Shown here: positions 26,906 to 35,931 of the stretch, one piece after another
Numbering within the stretch: position 1 is the first letter of the stretch
Layout of the letters: every line of letters starts with the position of its first letter
DNA from: Zhongshania aliphaticivorans
GTDB taxonomy: Bacteria; Pseudomonadota; Gammaproteobacteria; Pseudomonadales; Spongiibacteraceae
Assembly: GCF_902705875.1 (NCBI RefSeq)
Contig: NZ_CACSIK010000005.1
Coordinates: 1-58,274 of the forward strand
Direction of reading: 5' to 3'
DNA: 58,274 nt
Notes under the pieces: model-generated
The model's input: the letters and a program-made list of their open reading frames with translations, nothing else
What the model was told of the DNA's origin: nothing
The model's database searches: none
Made by a program: the position numbers and the translations under genes

Positions 26906-27727
26906 ATGAATAAAACACTTTCGGTGTTTGGACTGGAAGGAAAGGTTGCCGTGGTGAGCGGAGCCGCGGCGGGCATTGGTGAGGCTTGTGCTAGGGCTTT
27001 TGCACAGGCGGGGGCTGCGGTAATGTTAAGTGATATTGATGTGGCAGCGTGCGAGCGAATCGCCGCTGAACTTAATGAGCAGGGGTTTGAGGCTAAAGCT
27101 ATCCGTTTGGATGTGACTAGCGAGGCCGACTGGCAGGCCTTAACGGTAGTTTTGCAAGATTGGAAAAACCGCTGGGATGTTTTACTTAATAACGCCGGTA
27201 TCTATATAGGCGGTTTGCTAGAAAATAACAGCAGTGCGCAAGTCAGTAAAATTAATCAGGTCAACATTGAGTCGGTATTTTTAGGTACTCGCACAGCAGT
27301 AGAGTGCATGAAGCCCAATGCGATGTTTGGTCATGGTGGTTCTATCATTAATCTGTCATCAATTGCGGGCTTAGTCGGTGTGCCTGGGCATAGTATTTAC
27401 GGTGCCACCAAAGGGGCGGTTCGATCATTAACAAAGCACAGCGCGGTAGAGTTTGCGAAGTTTGGTTATGGGGTGCGGGTGAACTCTTTGCATCCGGGCT
27501 TAATTGAGACGGCGATGGGCGATCAAGCCTTGCAAGACTTTGTGGATATCGGTGTGGTCCCCAATGTTGATGAGGCAGCTACGCTGCTCAAGTCGGCAAT
27601 GATTCCTATGGGGCGGCTTGGTAATGTCCAAGATATTGCCAATGCGGCTTTGTTTTTAGCATCTGATGCTAGCTCCTATGTAACCGGAGTCGAGTTAACC
27701 GTTGATGGCGGGTTTTGCGCTGCGTAA
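26906..27727 (+). CDS. Short-chain dehydrogenase/reductase
   Basis: A 273-residue classical SDR: cofactor motif VVSGAAAGIGEA, acidic residue in MLSDIDV favouring NAD, LNNAGIY, INLSSIAG, and catalytic YGATK. The C-terminal segment SYVTGVELTVDGGF is typical. It probably oxidises or reduces a hydroxyl or keto group of the pathway substrate, as hydroxysteroid or 3-hydroxyacyl dehydrogenases do. ATG 26906 has AAGGG 7 nt upstream; ATG 26900 is too close to it. A second, related SDR gene follows 14 bp on. Confidence 0.87.
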   Translation: MNKTLSVFGLEGKVAVVSGAAAGIGEACARAFAQAGAAVMLSDIDVAACERIAAELNEQGFEAKAIRLDVTSEADWQALTVVLQDWKNRWDVLLNNAGIYIGGLLENNSSAQVSKINQVNIESVFLGTRTAVECMKPNAMFGHGGSIINLSSIAGLVGVPGHSIYGATKGAVRSLTKHSAVEFAKFGYGVRVNSLHPGLIETAMGDQALQDFVDIGVVPNVDEAATLLKSAMIPMGRLGNVQDIANAALFLASDASSYVTGVELTVDGGFCAA

Positions 27728-27741
27728 GCGCTGGAGGTTTT

Positions 27742-28512
27742 ATGAATTGTCAGGATAAAGTCGCGCTGGTCACCGGTGCTGGTGTGGGAATTGGTGAGGC
27801 AACGTGCAAGGCCTTAGCGGCTGCAGGTGCAACGGTTGTGGTTAGTGATATCGATGAGGCGGCGGGGCTGCGAGTTGCAGATGAGCTTACTGCAGCAGGA
27901 TATCAAGCCACATTTATAGCCTTAGATGTTTGCAATGAGGAACAGTGGCGCACTGTGATTAATGAGGTTGTTGAACGTTTTGGGCGTTTACAAATACTGA
28001 TTAACAACGCAGGCATTGCCAATATTTGTGGAATTGAAGAAGAGACGCTCGAAGGTTGGCGAAAAACAAATACTATTAATAATGATGCTGTGTTTCTTGG
28101 CACCCGTGAAGCAATTCGAGTGATGAAAAATTCTGGTGGCAGTATTGTGAATATTTCGTCCATTGAAGGGATTGTTGGTGACCCGATGCTTCCGGCATAT
28201 AACGCGAGTAAGGGCGCGGTGCGCGCCTTCACAAAGTCGATAGCCTTATATTGCGCAGATCGTGGTTACGGTATCAGGGTGAATTCTATGCACCCCGGTT
28301 ATGTTGCAACACCCTTGGTTAGTGGTGCGCTGGCGCGCCTAAGTGCCAATGATGCTGAAGCATTTGCACAGCGAGTGGTGGCGAGTATTCCAATGGGGCG
28401 AATGGCAGAAGCGGATGAGATAGCTAATGGGGTGGTGTTTTTAGCCTCGGATGATGCGTCGTATATGACCGGTTCGGAACTCATTATGGATGGTGGCTAC
28501 ACAGCACGATAG
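27742..28512 (+). CDS. Short-chain dehydrogenase/reductase (second)
   Basis: A 256-residue classical SDR with LVTGAGVGIGEATCKAL, VVSDIDEA (NAD preference), ILINNAGI, VNISSIEG and catalytic YNASK, ending SYMTGSELIMDGGY. It is clearly related to the preceding SDR, most simply an old tandem duplication. ATG 27742 sits behind GGAGG at good spacing; an upstream GTG-type extension overlaps the previous gene and is unlikely. The substrate is unknown; same operon as the AcuI-like reductase. Confidence 0.87.
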   Translation: MNCQDKVALVTGAGVGIGEATCKALAAAGATVVVSDIDEAAGLRVADELTAAGYQATFIALDVCNEEQWRTVINEVVERFGRLQILINNAGIANICGIEEETLEGWRKTNTINNDAVFLGTREAIRVMKNSGGSIVNISSIEGIVGDPMLPAYNASKGAVRAFTKSIALYCADRGYGIRVNSMHPGYVATPLVSGALARLSANDAEAFAQRVVASIPMGRMAEADEIANGVVFLASDDASYMTGSELIMDGGYTAR

Positions 28513-28557
28513 ATTCACCGCTGTTTGATTAATAATACGGTGGCTCAAGGCGGTATT

Positions 28558-29004
28558 ATGCGTGAAGGTTTGCTCTTTCCGATGATTGCTTTACTGATTG
28601 GTGCCTGCATCCCGGTTCAAGCATCATTAAATGCAGCATTGAGTAAGTCGTGGGGTAATGTGTATTACCCCACGCTGGTTCTTTTTACTGTGGCGTTGTT
28701 GTGTATTGGTTTTGTGGTGGTGGCGAAGGGGATTCGGCCACCCAATTTTGCAGCTGTCAGTAGCGCACCTAGTTATGGCTATATGGCGGGATTAATTCTT
28801 GTAAGTAATATTTTGCTGATTACTTATTTGGCGCCAGGAATGGGGATGGGTAACGCCATTTTTTATATTGTAACAGGGCAAATTGTTGCTGCTGTTATTA
28901 TTGATCACTTTGGGATGTTCGGCGTTAGTAAGATCCATCTGTCATGGCATCGTGTGAGTGGCGTGATGTTAATGGTATTAGGTCTAAGTTTAGCAAGACA
29001 CTAG
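28558..29004 (+). CDS. YdcZ/DMT-superfamily membrane protein (DUF606)
   Basis: A 148-residue membrane protein with five hydrophobic helices and the family start MIALLIGACIPVQASLNAAL (Q-x-S-L-N near the first helix). These are half-size members of the drug/metabolite transporter superfamily that probably dimerise. ATG 28558 has AAGG upstream; a TTG at 28525 is less likely. It lies 45 bp after the second SDR and may be part of the same transcript, but its link to the catabolic genes is uncertain. Confidence 0.8.
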   Translation: MREGLLFPMIALLIGACIPVQASLNAALSKSWGNVYYPTLVLFTVALLCIGFVVVAKGIRPPNFAAVSSAPSYGYMAGLILVSNILLITYLAPGMGMGNAIFYIVTGQIVAAVIIDHFGMFGVSKIHLSWHRVSGVMLMVLGLSLARH

Positions 29005-29026
29005 CGAAACGAAGCTAGCGTGTTTT
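29001..29026 (+). terminator. Weak terminator after the YdcZ-like gene
   Basis: A 5-bp stem CTAGC/GCTAG with an 8-nt loop, followed by CGTG and five T. It directly overlaps the stop region of the ydcZ-like gene. Confidence 0.4.
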
Positions 29027-29030
29027 TGAG

Positions 29031-29060
29031 TGTCATCGCTCAGCTTAGCTTGGGTATAAT
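29031..29060 (+). promoter_or_regulatory. Candidate sigma-70 promoter for the small gene and pteridine reductase
   Basis: TGTCAT (29031) and a perfect TATAAT (29055) separated by 18 bp, ending 42 bp before the ATG at 29102. The -35 box is a partial match only. Confidence 0.4.
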
Positions 29061-29101
29061 GGACGGTATCTTTCTGATTTTACAAGAGTGTGCCTTTTCT
29101 T

Positions 29102-29356
29102 ATGCCTGACAATACTGAGTTCACATTATCTCCTTTGAGTCGAACTATCGAGCAAGACGGTAAAAAGCTCCGCGTTGAAATTTCTGACAATAATGCGGGC
29201 GGTTGGTTATTGGAGGTCTTTGACGAATTTAATAATTCGACGGTATGGGAAGACGCCTTTGAATCAGAGCAAGATGCTTTGTTTGAAATTGAGGCAACTA
29301 TACGAGAAGAAGGGATAGATTGTCTTATTGGCCCTGTTGATGGTGGTGTTGTATAG
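29102..29356 (+). CDS. Small conserved-looking protein, unknown function
   Basis: An 84-residue acidic soluble protein (MPDNTEFTLSPLSRTIEQDG...). I do not recognise a named family. It has a plausible beta-strand/helix pattern (LRVEISDNNAGGWLLEVFDEFNN, then an acidic helix SEQDALFEIEATIREEG) and follows a TATAAT-type promoter. ATG 29102 gives a natural start; a GTG at 29090 is possible. It ends 18 bp before the pteridine reductase gene and so is probably co-transcribed. Confidence 0.65.
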   Translation: MPDNTEFTLSPLSRTIEQDGKKLRVEISDNNAGGWLLEVFDEFNNSTVWEDAFESEQDALFEIEATIREEGIDCLIGPVDGGVV

Positions 29357-29374
29357 CGATGGCTAAGGTGTGTT

Positions 29375-30127
29375 ATGAGTGAACTCTTAAATACCCCTGT
29401 TGCCCTCGTCACTGGTGCTGGGCAGCGGTTGGGTGCAGAAATTTGCCGCCACCTTCATGCACGAGGTTATCGTATTGTTATTCATTACCGGCACTCTGCT
29501 GAGTCGGCAGTGCAGCTATGTGAATCGCTTAATGCATTACGAGCTAATTCTGCTATTACCTTAAGCGCTGATATGAATTCTGTTTCTGAAGTCGAGTCTT
29601 TGGCAAAAAAGGCGGTGTCGCAGTGGCAGCGTTTGGATGTATTGGTGAACAATGCGTCGAGTTTTTATCCGACGCCATTGGGTACTGTCACCGAAGCCCA
29701 GTGGGATGATTTGCAGGGTAGCAACTTGAAAGGCGCCTTCTTTTTGGCCCAGGCTCTGGCAATAGACTTGGCGTGTTCGTCTGGTTGTATCGTGAATATG
29801 ATTGATATTTACGGTAGTAAACCGCTTGAAAAATACCCCGCCTACTCCATTGCCAAGGCTGGTGTGGCAATGATGACGCAGTCACTGGCGCTTGAATTGG
29901 CACCTGAAGTACGTGTAAATGGAGTTTCGCCAGGGGCAATTTTATGGCCAAGCGAAGAAACGGAATACAGTATTAACGAAAAGCAGGAGCTTTCGCAGCG
30001 GGTGCCCTTGCAGCGCCAAGGTGAAGCTACTGATATTGCTAAAACCGTCGTATTTCTAGTGGCAGATGCGCCGTATATTACTGGGCAAATGATAGCGGTG
30101 GATGGTGGTCGCTCGGTGGTGTTATAG
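29375..30127 (+). CDS. Pteridine reductase (FolM/PTR1-like SDR)
   Basis: A 250-residue SDR with the pteridine-reductase cofactor motif TGAGQRLG (TGx3RxG instead of TGx3GxG), LVNNASSFYPTPLG, and catalytic Asp in NMIDIYG placed exactly 13 residues before the Tyr of YSIAK, the PTR1 arrangement in place of the usual SDR serine. It should reduce dihydropterins or dihydrofolate with NADPH, giving tetrahydropterin cofactors or backing up dihydrofolate reductase. It follows the small unknown gene by 18 bp and ends with a strong terminator. Confidence 0.88.
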   Translation: MSELLNTPVALVTGAGQRLGAEICRHLHARGYRIVIHYRHSAESAVQLCESLNALRANSAITLSADMNSVSEVESLAKKAVSQWQRLDVLVNNASSFYPTPLGTVTEAQWDDLQGSNLKGAFFLAQALAIDLACSSGCIVNMIDIYGSKPLEKYPAYSIAKAGVAMMTQSLALELAPEVRVNGVSPGAILWPSEETEYSINEKQELSQRVPLQRQGEATDIAKTVVFLVADAPYITGQMIAVDGGRSVVL

Positions 30128-30189
30128 CTCAATGAGCGCTGGACTGAACTGAGGGTCGCAGTTCATGTTTGTTATGGTGGTTTTATTTT

Positions 30190-30224
30190 CGGGGTGTGCC
30201 TATAGGCACACCCCGACATTTTTT
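30190..30224 (+). terminator. Intrinsic terminator after the pteridine reductase gene
   Basis: An 11-bp perfect stem CGGGGTGTGCC/GGCACACCCCG with a TATA loop, followed by ACA and six T. The flanking sequence gives a U-tail only for plus-strand transcription. It ends just short of the acs stop codon. Confidence 0.9.
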
Positions 30225-30227
30225 CTA

Positions 30228-32165
30228 TTAGCGATTCAGGCGGTGATTGATAAGTTCATCAACAACTGTAGGGTCAGCTAAGGTAGATGTGTCGCCTAGG
30301 GTGTCTAACTCATTGGCGGCAATTTTGCGTAATATTCGCCGCATAATTTTGCCTGAGCGTGTTTTCGGAAGGCCTGGCGCCCACTGAATTAGATCAGGTT
30401 TGGCGATAGGGCCAATTTCTTGGACGCAAAGTGCAATGAGTTCGCGAATAAGTTCATCGCTACCCTCGGTGTCGTGCATTAGTGTAACGTAGGCGTAAAT
30501 TCCCTGCCCTTTAACGTCATGTGGATACCCCACCACTGCGGCTTCAGCAATAGCGGGGTGTAGCACAAGTGCACTTTCGACTTCAGCGGTGCCCATGCGG
30601 TGACCAGAGATATTTAAGACATCATCGACGCGCCCCGTAATCCAATAGTCCCCGTCTGCATCACGGCGAGCCCCGTCGCCGGTAAAGTAATAGCCGGGGT
30701 GAGTGCTGAAGTAGGTTTCGATTAAGCGTTGATGATCGCCATAGACACTGCGGATTTGGCCCGGCCAAGAACGCTTGATAACCAATAAGCCTTCGCCTGC
30801 GCCGTCGATTTCATTGCCATCGTTATCCAGTAGTGCTGGCTCAACACCAAAGAAGGGGCGGGTCGCCGACCCTGGTTTCATATCGATTGCGCCAGGTAGC
30901 GGGGTTAGCATGTGCGCCCCAGTCTCTGTTTGCCACCAAGTATCAACGATGGGACAGCGCTCTTCGCCAATAACGCGGTAATACCACTCCCATGCTTCTG
31001 GGTTAATGGGCTCACCAACCGTACCGAGCAGGCGTAGGCTGCTGCGATCAGTTTCGCTAACAAATTCATCGCCAGCCCCCATTAGAGCGCGCAATGCAGT
31101 GGGGGCTGTATAGAAAATGCTGACCTTGTGTTTGTCGACAACTTGCCAGCATCGGGATGCATCTGGATAGGTTGGGACGCCCTCAAACAGCAGCGTGGTT
31201 GCTCCGTTGGCTAGTGGGCCGTAAACAATATAGCTATGGCCTGTTATCCACCCAACATCGGCGGTGCACCAGTACACCTCGCCATCTTTGTAGTCGAAAA
31301 CGTATTTATGGCTCATCGCCGACTGCAGCAAATAACCGGCGCTGGTGTGAAGCACGCCTTTTGGTTTGCCGGTTGAACCCGAGGTGTACAGTATAAAGAG
31401 GGGGGCTTCACTTTCTACTGCGACTGGGGGGCAGTCTGAAGACACCTTGGAAACTTCTTGGTGATACCAGAGGTCGCGTTGTTCCTGCCAATTGATCTCG
31501 CCTCCGGTGCGTTTTACTACCAAACAGGACTCAATACTCGGGCAGTCATTTAAGGCAAGGTCTGCATTAGCTTTAAGCGGGATTTTTTTCCCACCCCGTA
31601 AGCCTTCATCAGCGGTGATCAGCATTTTACACTCTGCATTTTGAATGCGATCCTTGAGTGCCTCGGGTGAAAAACCGCCAAAGACCACTGAGTGCACCGC
31701 ACCAATTCGGGCGCATGCCAGCATTGCATAGGTGGCTTCGGGAATCATTGGCATGTAGATACAGACGCGATCACCTTGGCTTACGCCTTGAGCGAGTAAG
31801 ACATTGGCCAGTTTGCACACCTCGCTATGGAGCGCTTTATAGCTAATAGTTATTGATTCACTAGGATCGTCGCCTTCCCAGATAATGGCTGCTTGGTCTC
31901 CTCTGGTCTCCAAGTGACGGTCAATACAGTTGTAAGAGACGTTAAGTTTACCGCCATCAAACCAGCGGGCATCTCCTTTCTCAAAATCATAACTATTTAC
32001 TGTGTGCCATGGTTTATCCCAGCTTAGAAATGCTGTGGCTTGGTCGGCCCAGAAGGTATCTGGGTTACTGATAGATTGCTGGTACATTTCGTCGTATTGC
32101 TGGCGATTGATGTGAGCATTTTCGGCGAAAGTGGTGGGGACTGGGTGAATAATATGCTTGCTCAT
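30228..32165 (-). CDS. acs: Acetyl-CoA synthetase
   Basis: A 645-residue AMP-forming acetate-CoA ligase, the usual Acs length. Motifs: P-loop [59 protein letters not shown], and the acetylation-controlled lysine in [12 protein letters not shown]. It converts acetate to acetyl-CoA for growth on acetate or to collect acetate released in catabolism. In Pseudomonas an acs gene lies near panD too, and acetate use there is linked to Cbr/Crc carbon control. The 215-bp gap upstream holds no other gene. Confidence 0.96.
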   Translation of the reverse strand: MSKHIIHPVPTTFAENAHINRQQYDEMYQQSISNPDTFWADQATAFLSWDKPWHTVNSYDFEKGDARWFDGGKLNVSYNCIDRHLETRGDQAAIIWEGDDPSESITISYKALHSEVCKLANVLLAQGVSQGDRVCIYMPMIPEATYAMLACARIGAVHSVVFGGFSPEALKDRIQNAECKMLITADEGLRGGKKIPLKANADLALNDCPSIESCLVVKRTGGEINWQEQRDLWYHQEVSKVSSDCPPVAVESEAPLFILYTSGSTGKPKGVLHTSAGYLLQSAMSHKYVFDYKDGEVYWCTADVGWITGHSYIVYGPLANGATTLLFEGVPTYPDASRCWQVVDKHKVSIFYTAPTALRALMGAGDEFVSETDRSSLRLLGTVGEPINPEAWEWYYRVIGEERCPIVDTWWQTETGAHMLTPLPGAIDMKPGSATRPFFGVEPALLDNDGNEIDGAGEGLLVIKRSWPGQIRSVYGDHQRLIETYFSTHPGYYFTGDGARRDADGDYWITGRVDDVLNISGHRMGTAEVESALVLHPAIAEAAVVGYPHDVKGQGIYAYVTLMHDTEGSDELIRELIALCVQEIGPIAKPDLIQWAPGLPKTRSGKIMRRILRKIAANELDTLGDTSTLADPTVVDELINHRLNR

Positions 32166-32352
32166 GAATCTTGCTCTCTTAGTACGATTGTTATGTTTGT
32201 TAATCTTCTGCGTCAGTGCAGGTATTTATTTTAATGAGTAAAGGCAGGATAACGGCTTGGGCTTGATGATTGAAGCTTAAATTGCGCTCAGTTTAGCGGC
32301 GTGACAATGCCCAGAATATCTTTCCGGGGTTGGTGCTGGTATTGGGGGGGAA

Positions 32353-32374
32353 GGCAGAGGCTGATACCTCTGCC
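32353..32374 (-). terminator. Hairpin downstream of panD
   Basis: An 8-bp perfect stem GGCAGAGG/CCTCTGCC with a 6-nt loop, 6 bp past the panD stop. The minus-strand tail is TTCCCCCCC, poor in U, so efficiency is doubtful. Confidence 0.5.
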
Positions 32375-32380
32375 AATAGA

Positions 32381-32761
32381 TTAGGCGACTTGAACGGGGA
32401 TGGCGTTACTGGCGTGACTGACAGTATTATCCGGATTCATATAAATTAGGCGCGGCTTAAAGTTGATTAGCTCAGCCTCTGAATAGGTGGCGTAGGCGCA
32501 AATGATAATGGTGTCATTGACGCTGGCCTTGTGTGCAGCGGCGCCGTTGATAGAGATAATGCCGCTATTCTCTTCACCGCGAATGGCGTAGGTGGTAAAG
32601 CGCTCGCCATTGGTGACGTTGTAAATCTGAATTTGTTCAAATTCACGGATGCTCGACATATCAAGCAGCTTACCGTCTATGGCGCAGGATCCCTCATAAT
32701 CTAGCACAGCATGAGTGACACAAGCTTTGTGGAGTTTCGCTTTCAGCATGACTGATTGCAT
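32381..32761 (-). CDS. panD: Aspartate 1-decarboxylase
   Basis: A 126-residue pyruvoyl enzyme precursor that makes beta-alanine for pantothenate. The self-cleavage site is visible as YEGSCAID (Gly24-Ser25), with Lys9 in LKAKLHKA and Tyr58 in [15 protein letters not shown], as in the E. coli enzyme. It lies 35 bp downstream of panC, in a panB-panC-panD run interrupted by a 266-bp gap after panB. Confidence 0.96.
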   Translation of the reverse strand: MQSVMLKAKLHKACVTHAVLDYEGSCAIDGKLLDMSSIREFEQIQIYNVTNGERFTTYAIRGEENSGIISINGAAAHKASVNDTIIICAYATYSEAELINFKPRLIYMNPDNTVSHASNAIPVQVA

Positions 32762-32796
32762 AACACTGTTCCTTTCTCTTTAAGTCTAGGCTGGCT

Positions 32797-33681
32797 TTAA
32801 TTTGCTGCCAGCATTCCCCAGTCGGCGCTGGGGTTAACATTTAGGGTTACATTGTCGATCAAGCGCGTAGTGCCTAGTTTGGCTGCGGCGAGAATGACTA
32901 CTTCTTCAGTATCCCCAGTGATTGGACGCAGGGTACGAGCATCGCAAATAGTAAAATAGTCAGATTTTAATCCGGCCTTGTTAAGGCTGATTTTTGCATG
33001 CTGCTCTAAATTACTATAGCTGTCGTAACCGCAGGCAATAGCTTCCCGTGTTTCTTGCAGTACTCGGTGTAAGGTCGGTGCTATGCTACGTTGCTCGGTA
33101 TTTAAATAACCGTTTCGTGAGCTTAATGCTAAACCGTCTTGCGCCCGCGCAGTTGCAACGCCAATAATATTAATTGGCATACATAAGTCGCTTACCATTT
33201 TACGGATAACGCTAAGTTGCTGAAAATCCTTTTCGCCAAACACGGCTGTGTCTGGTTGCACAATATTAAATAATTTGGCCACGATGGTAGCAACGCCGGT
33301 AAAGTGCCCCGGACGACTTGCGCCACAGTGGTTGTCAGACAGCTCGGGCACACTAATTTTTGTGTGGCTGTCCATTCCTTCCGGATAAATCTCACTTGCG
33401 TGGGGAAGGAATAGGTATTGCGCGCCCTCTGCAAACAATTTTTCTTTGTCGGCAGCAAGGGTGCGTGGATAGTTACTGAGGTCTTCGTTAGCGCCAAATT
33501 GAAGGGGGTTCACGAAGATGCTGACAACTACAATGTCGGCGTGCTGCTTGGCATGCTGAACAAGGCGTAGGTGCCCCTCATGTAAGTTGCCCATAGTCGG
33601 TACAAACGCGATGGTTTTTCCACTGCGCTTTTCCGTGTTTATGGCGGCCCTTAATGATGCGGCTGTGCTGTAAGTTTTCAT
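32797..33681 (-). CDS. panC: Pantothenate synthetase
   Basis: A 294-residue ATP-dependent ligase joining pantoate and beta-alanine. Motifs: FVPTMGNLHEGHLRLV (HIGH-like), FVNPLQFGANEDL, FGEKDFQQL and ALSSRNGYL (KMSKS-like). I chose ATG 33681 (MKTYSTAASL) with GGGTGG upstream because it gives the family length; the upstream ATG at 33768 adds 29 unconserved residues. Confidence 0.95.
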   Translation of the reverse strand: MKTYSTAASLRAAINTEKRSGKTIAFVPTMGNLHEGHLRLVQHAKQHADIVVVSIFVNPLQFGANEDLSNYPRTLAADKEKLFAEGAQYLFLPHASEIYPEGMDSHTKISVPELSDNHCGASRPGHFTGVATIVAKLFNIVQPDTAVFGEKDFQQLSVIRKMVSDLCMPINIIGVATARAQDGLALSSRNGYLNTEQRSIAPTLHRVLQETREAIACGYDSYSNLEQHAKISLNKAGLKSDYFTICDARTLRPITGDTEEVVILAAAKLGTTRLIDNVTLNVNPSADWGMLAAN

Positions 33682-33875
33682 ACCACCCAACTTCCCAATC
33701 TCGTACTTCGCAGAGCGAAGGTAGTTTGCTGTGAAGTCAGTCCGCGCACACCGCGGGCTGGCGACCAATACACTGGCAATAAGGTCCTAAAAAGCTGAAA
33801 AGACTGTTCATAATCTGATCAGTTTGGCCAGTGGCGGGCAAGTATGCCCCAATCGGAATGGCCGTTCAATGCTTT

Positions 33876-33928
33876 GGTAACAAAAAATTCATTACTTTGT
33901 TACCTTGGAAAACGTTTCCCGAGGTAAC
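33876..33928. repeat. GGTAAC/GTTACC inverted-repeat cluster between panB and panC
   Basis: GGTAACAAA (33876) pairs with TTTGTTACC (33896), and a further GGTAAC (33923) can pair with the same GTTACC arm around a GGAAAACGTTTCC core. Two mutually exclusive hairpins are possible just past the panB stop. Likely the panB terminator region or an attenuator ahead of panC. The 266-bp gap holds nothing else I can support. Confidence 0.45.
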
Positions 33929-33947
33929 AGTTTAATATTGTAAACCT

Positions 33948-34739
33948 TTAGTTGAAACTATGCTCGTCCGTCGGGAAGCTGCCGTCAAGAACTGCGCTAT
34001 TATAGCGTTTTAGAGCATCTTCTATACTATTACTTCCCTCCGCAAAGTTACGTACAAAGCGTGCGGTTTTCTCAGTAATGCCAAGAAGGTCATGTAACAC
34101 CAGCACTTGCGCATCGGTATCGCAACCGGCGCCTATGCCTACCACAGGAATCTTAAGGGTTGAGCTGATCTCTGCCGCTAACTGGCGGGGGACGCATTCA
34201 AGCACCAGCATGGCTGCACCGGCTGCCTCAAGCGCTATTGCATCGTTGAGAATTGCTTTCGCTTGGCTGTCGTCTCGACCCTGTACTCGATAGCCGCCTA
34301 ATACGTTGACGGACTGTGGGGTGAGCCCCAAATGGCAGCACACTGGAATTCCTGCCTGGTTGAGAAGGCAAATGCTTTCTGCCAGCCAGCTACCGCCTTC
34401 AATTTTGACCATATGAGCACCCGCTCGCATTAGTGTTGCGGCGTTGTCTGCGCATTGCTGGGGGTGGTTATAGCTGCCAAAGGGCATGTCGCTGATAATG
34501 AGCGGTTGTTGGCAGCCGCGCGCAACGCTAGCTGTGTGGTAAGCCATATCGTCAATGGTCACGGCCAGTGTTGAGTCACGCCCTTGAAGTACCATGCCTA
34601 GCGAGTCACCAACCAGAATAGTTTCTATGCCGGCTTTTTCTACAAGCTTTGCAAAACTTGCGTCATAGCACGTTACCATGGCGAATTTTTCCTGCTGTTG
34701 CTTCTTTGACAGCAGTTTGAGTATGTTGACTTTGCTCAT
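33948..34739 (-). CDS. panB: 3-methyl-2-oxobutanoate hydroxymethyltransferase
   Basis: A 263-residue enzyme adding a hydroxymethyl group from methylene-tetrahydrofolate to ketoisovalerate, the first step to pantoate. Landmarks: MVTCYDASFAKLVEKAGI, LVGDSLGMVLQG, metal and substrate residues in DMPFGSY and MVKIEGG, CHLGLTPQSVN, and GIGAGCDTDAQVLV. It lies 18 bp after the deoxynucleoside kinase gene, as in related gammaproteobacteria where folK, kinase and pan genes cluster. Confidence 0.96.
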   Translation of the reverse strand: MSKVNILKLLSKKQQQEKFAMVTCYDASFAKLVEKAGIETILVGDSLGMVLQGRDSTLAVTIDDMAYHTASVARGCQQPLIISDMPFGSYNHPQQCADNAATLMRAGAHMVKIEGGSWLAESICLLNQAGIPVCCHLGLTPQSVNVLGGYRVQGRDDSQAKAILNDAIALEAAGAAMLVLECVPRQLAAEISSTLKIPVVGIGAGCDTDAQVLVLHDLLGITEKTARFVRNFAEGSNSIEDALKRYNSAVLDGSFPTDEHSFN

Positions 34740-34757
34740 AGAGTACCTCGGCAGTGC

Positions 34758-35438
34758 TCAGAAAAATGTGGGGTTAAAATAATGTCGACCACTGCGTATT
34801 TCCAGTAGATATTGAAGTAATTGCTCATATTGACGGTCGTTATTGGCAAAATCTATTTCGCTGGCATTAATAATTAGGAGGGGTGAGTCGTTATAGTTAA
34901 GGAAAAACTCACTGTAAGCGGCGTTTACCCGTTCTAAGTAATCACCATGAATACTCTGCTCAAACTGTACGCCACGATGCTGTATTCGCTCTTTTAACAC
35001 TTTTACTGGGGCTTGTAAGTAGATCACTAAATCGGGGGTGGGAATATCGACCTCAACCTGTTGATACACTTTGTGGTAGAGCTCTAATTCATTCGGCTCT
35101 AAGGTGATTTGGGCAAATAGCGGGTCTTTTTGAAATAGAAAATCAGCGATATGTGTTTGGCTAAACATATCGCTTTGGCGTAAGTCACTCAGTTGTTGTG
35201 CGCGTTGAAATAAAAAGAATAGTTGCGCTGACAATGCGGCGTGACGCTGATTGGCATAAAAGCGCTCAAGAAAAGGGTTATCTTCAGCTTGCTCAAGCAG
35301 CATCTGATAGCCAAGTGACGTGGCTAAACGCCGTGTTAGTGTGCTTTTACCCACCCCGATGGGGCCTTCAATGGCGATGAAGCAGGGTGGTTTTTCGGCG
35401 TTGATAATGGGTTCATTAAGAAGTGATCGCTTTATCAT
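34758..35438 (-). CDS. Deoxynucleoside kinase (deoxyadenosine/deoxyguanosine kinase family)
   Basis: A 226-residue salvage kinase: P-loop IEGPIGVGKSTLTRRLA, the DLVIYLQAPVKVLKERIQHRG segment (lid arginines follow) and an ERVNAAYSEFFLNY helix. It phosphorylates deoxynucleosides with ATP; base preference cannot be read. Its first 23 bp overlap the end of folK, a strong sign of translational coupling in the pcnB-folK-dNK-panB run. Confidence 0.9.
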   Translation of the reverse strand: MIKRSLLNEPIINAEKPPCFIAIEGPIGVGKSTLTRRLATSLGYQMLLEQAEDNPFLERFYANQRHAALSAQLFFLFQRAQQLSDLRQSDMFSQTHIADFLFQKDPLFAQITLEPNELELYHKVYQQVEVDIPTPDLVIYLQAPVKVLKERIQHRGVQFEQSIHGDYLERVNAAYSEFFLNYNDSPLLIINASEIDFANNDRQYEQLLQYLLEIRSGRHYFNPTFF

Positions 35439-35931
35439 CTGGCTCTAAAACCCATAGTTTGTCGTTGTCGGAATAGTGTGTGCTGAATTGTTTTTCAGGT
35501 CCATTTAAACCATGGTGGCTGAGTAATTCTGCTGGTGCAATATCGAAGAGGGGCCGGAGCACGAAATCTCGCTCAAACATTCGTGGGTGGGGAACTGTCA
35601 ATTCAGGCGATTGAATTATGGCTTGGCCGTACAACAGCAAATCAAGATCTAAGGTTCTTGCAGCCCAGCGTACAGTGCGCTGGCGCTGATGTTGAGCTTC
35701 GATGGCCTGCAGTGTGTTGAGAAGCTTGCTTGCCGTCAGGGTGGTATCAATTGCTATTACCGCATTGACGTAGTCATCTTGCTCGCCTGGACCGATAGCT
35801 ACTGAGCCATAAAGGCGAGATTGCGCTATTAAATGACAGCCGGGTGTGGCAGCAATGGTTTTAATAGCGCTCAAAACTTGTTGCCTGGGTGTATTTAAAT
35901 TGCTGCCCAAGCCAATGTAGCTTCGCGTCAT
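35416..35931 (-). CDS. folK: 2-amino-4-hydroxy-6-hydroxymethyldihydropteridine pyrophosphokinase
   Basis: A 171-residue HPPK of the folate pathway: IGLGSNLNTPRQQV at the start, then RWAARTLDLDLLLYG and VPHPRMFERDFVLRPL, the metal and ATP binding motifs. It transfers pyrophosphate from ATP to the pterin. Its start overlaps the pcnB stop by 4 bp (ATGA type) and its end overlaps the kinase by 23 bp, making a tight operon. Confidence 0.95.
   Translation of the reverse strand: MTRSYIGLGSNLNTPRQQVLSAIKTIAATPGCHLIAQSRLYGSVAIGPGEQDDYVNAVIAIDTTLTASKLLNTLQAIEAQHQRQRTVRWAARTLDLDLLLYGQAIIQSPELTVPHPRMFERDFVLRPLFDIAPAELLSHHGLNGPEKQFSTHYSDNDKLWVLEPDDKAITS

Noticed and set aside
32299..32312. GG-N10-GC on the minus strand upstream of acs, as a possible sigma-54 promoter
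   Set aside because: The -24 part reads TGGGCA and the -12 part CACGC, too far from TGGCAC/TTGC to claim, unlike the site at 37557-37572.
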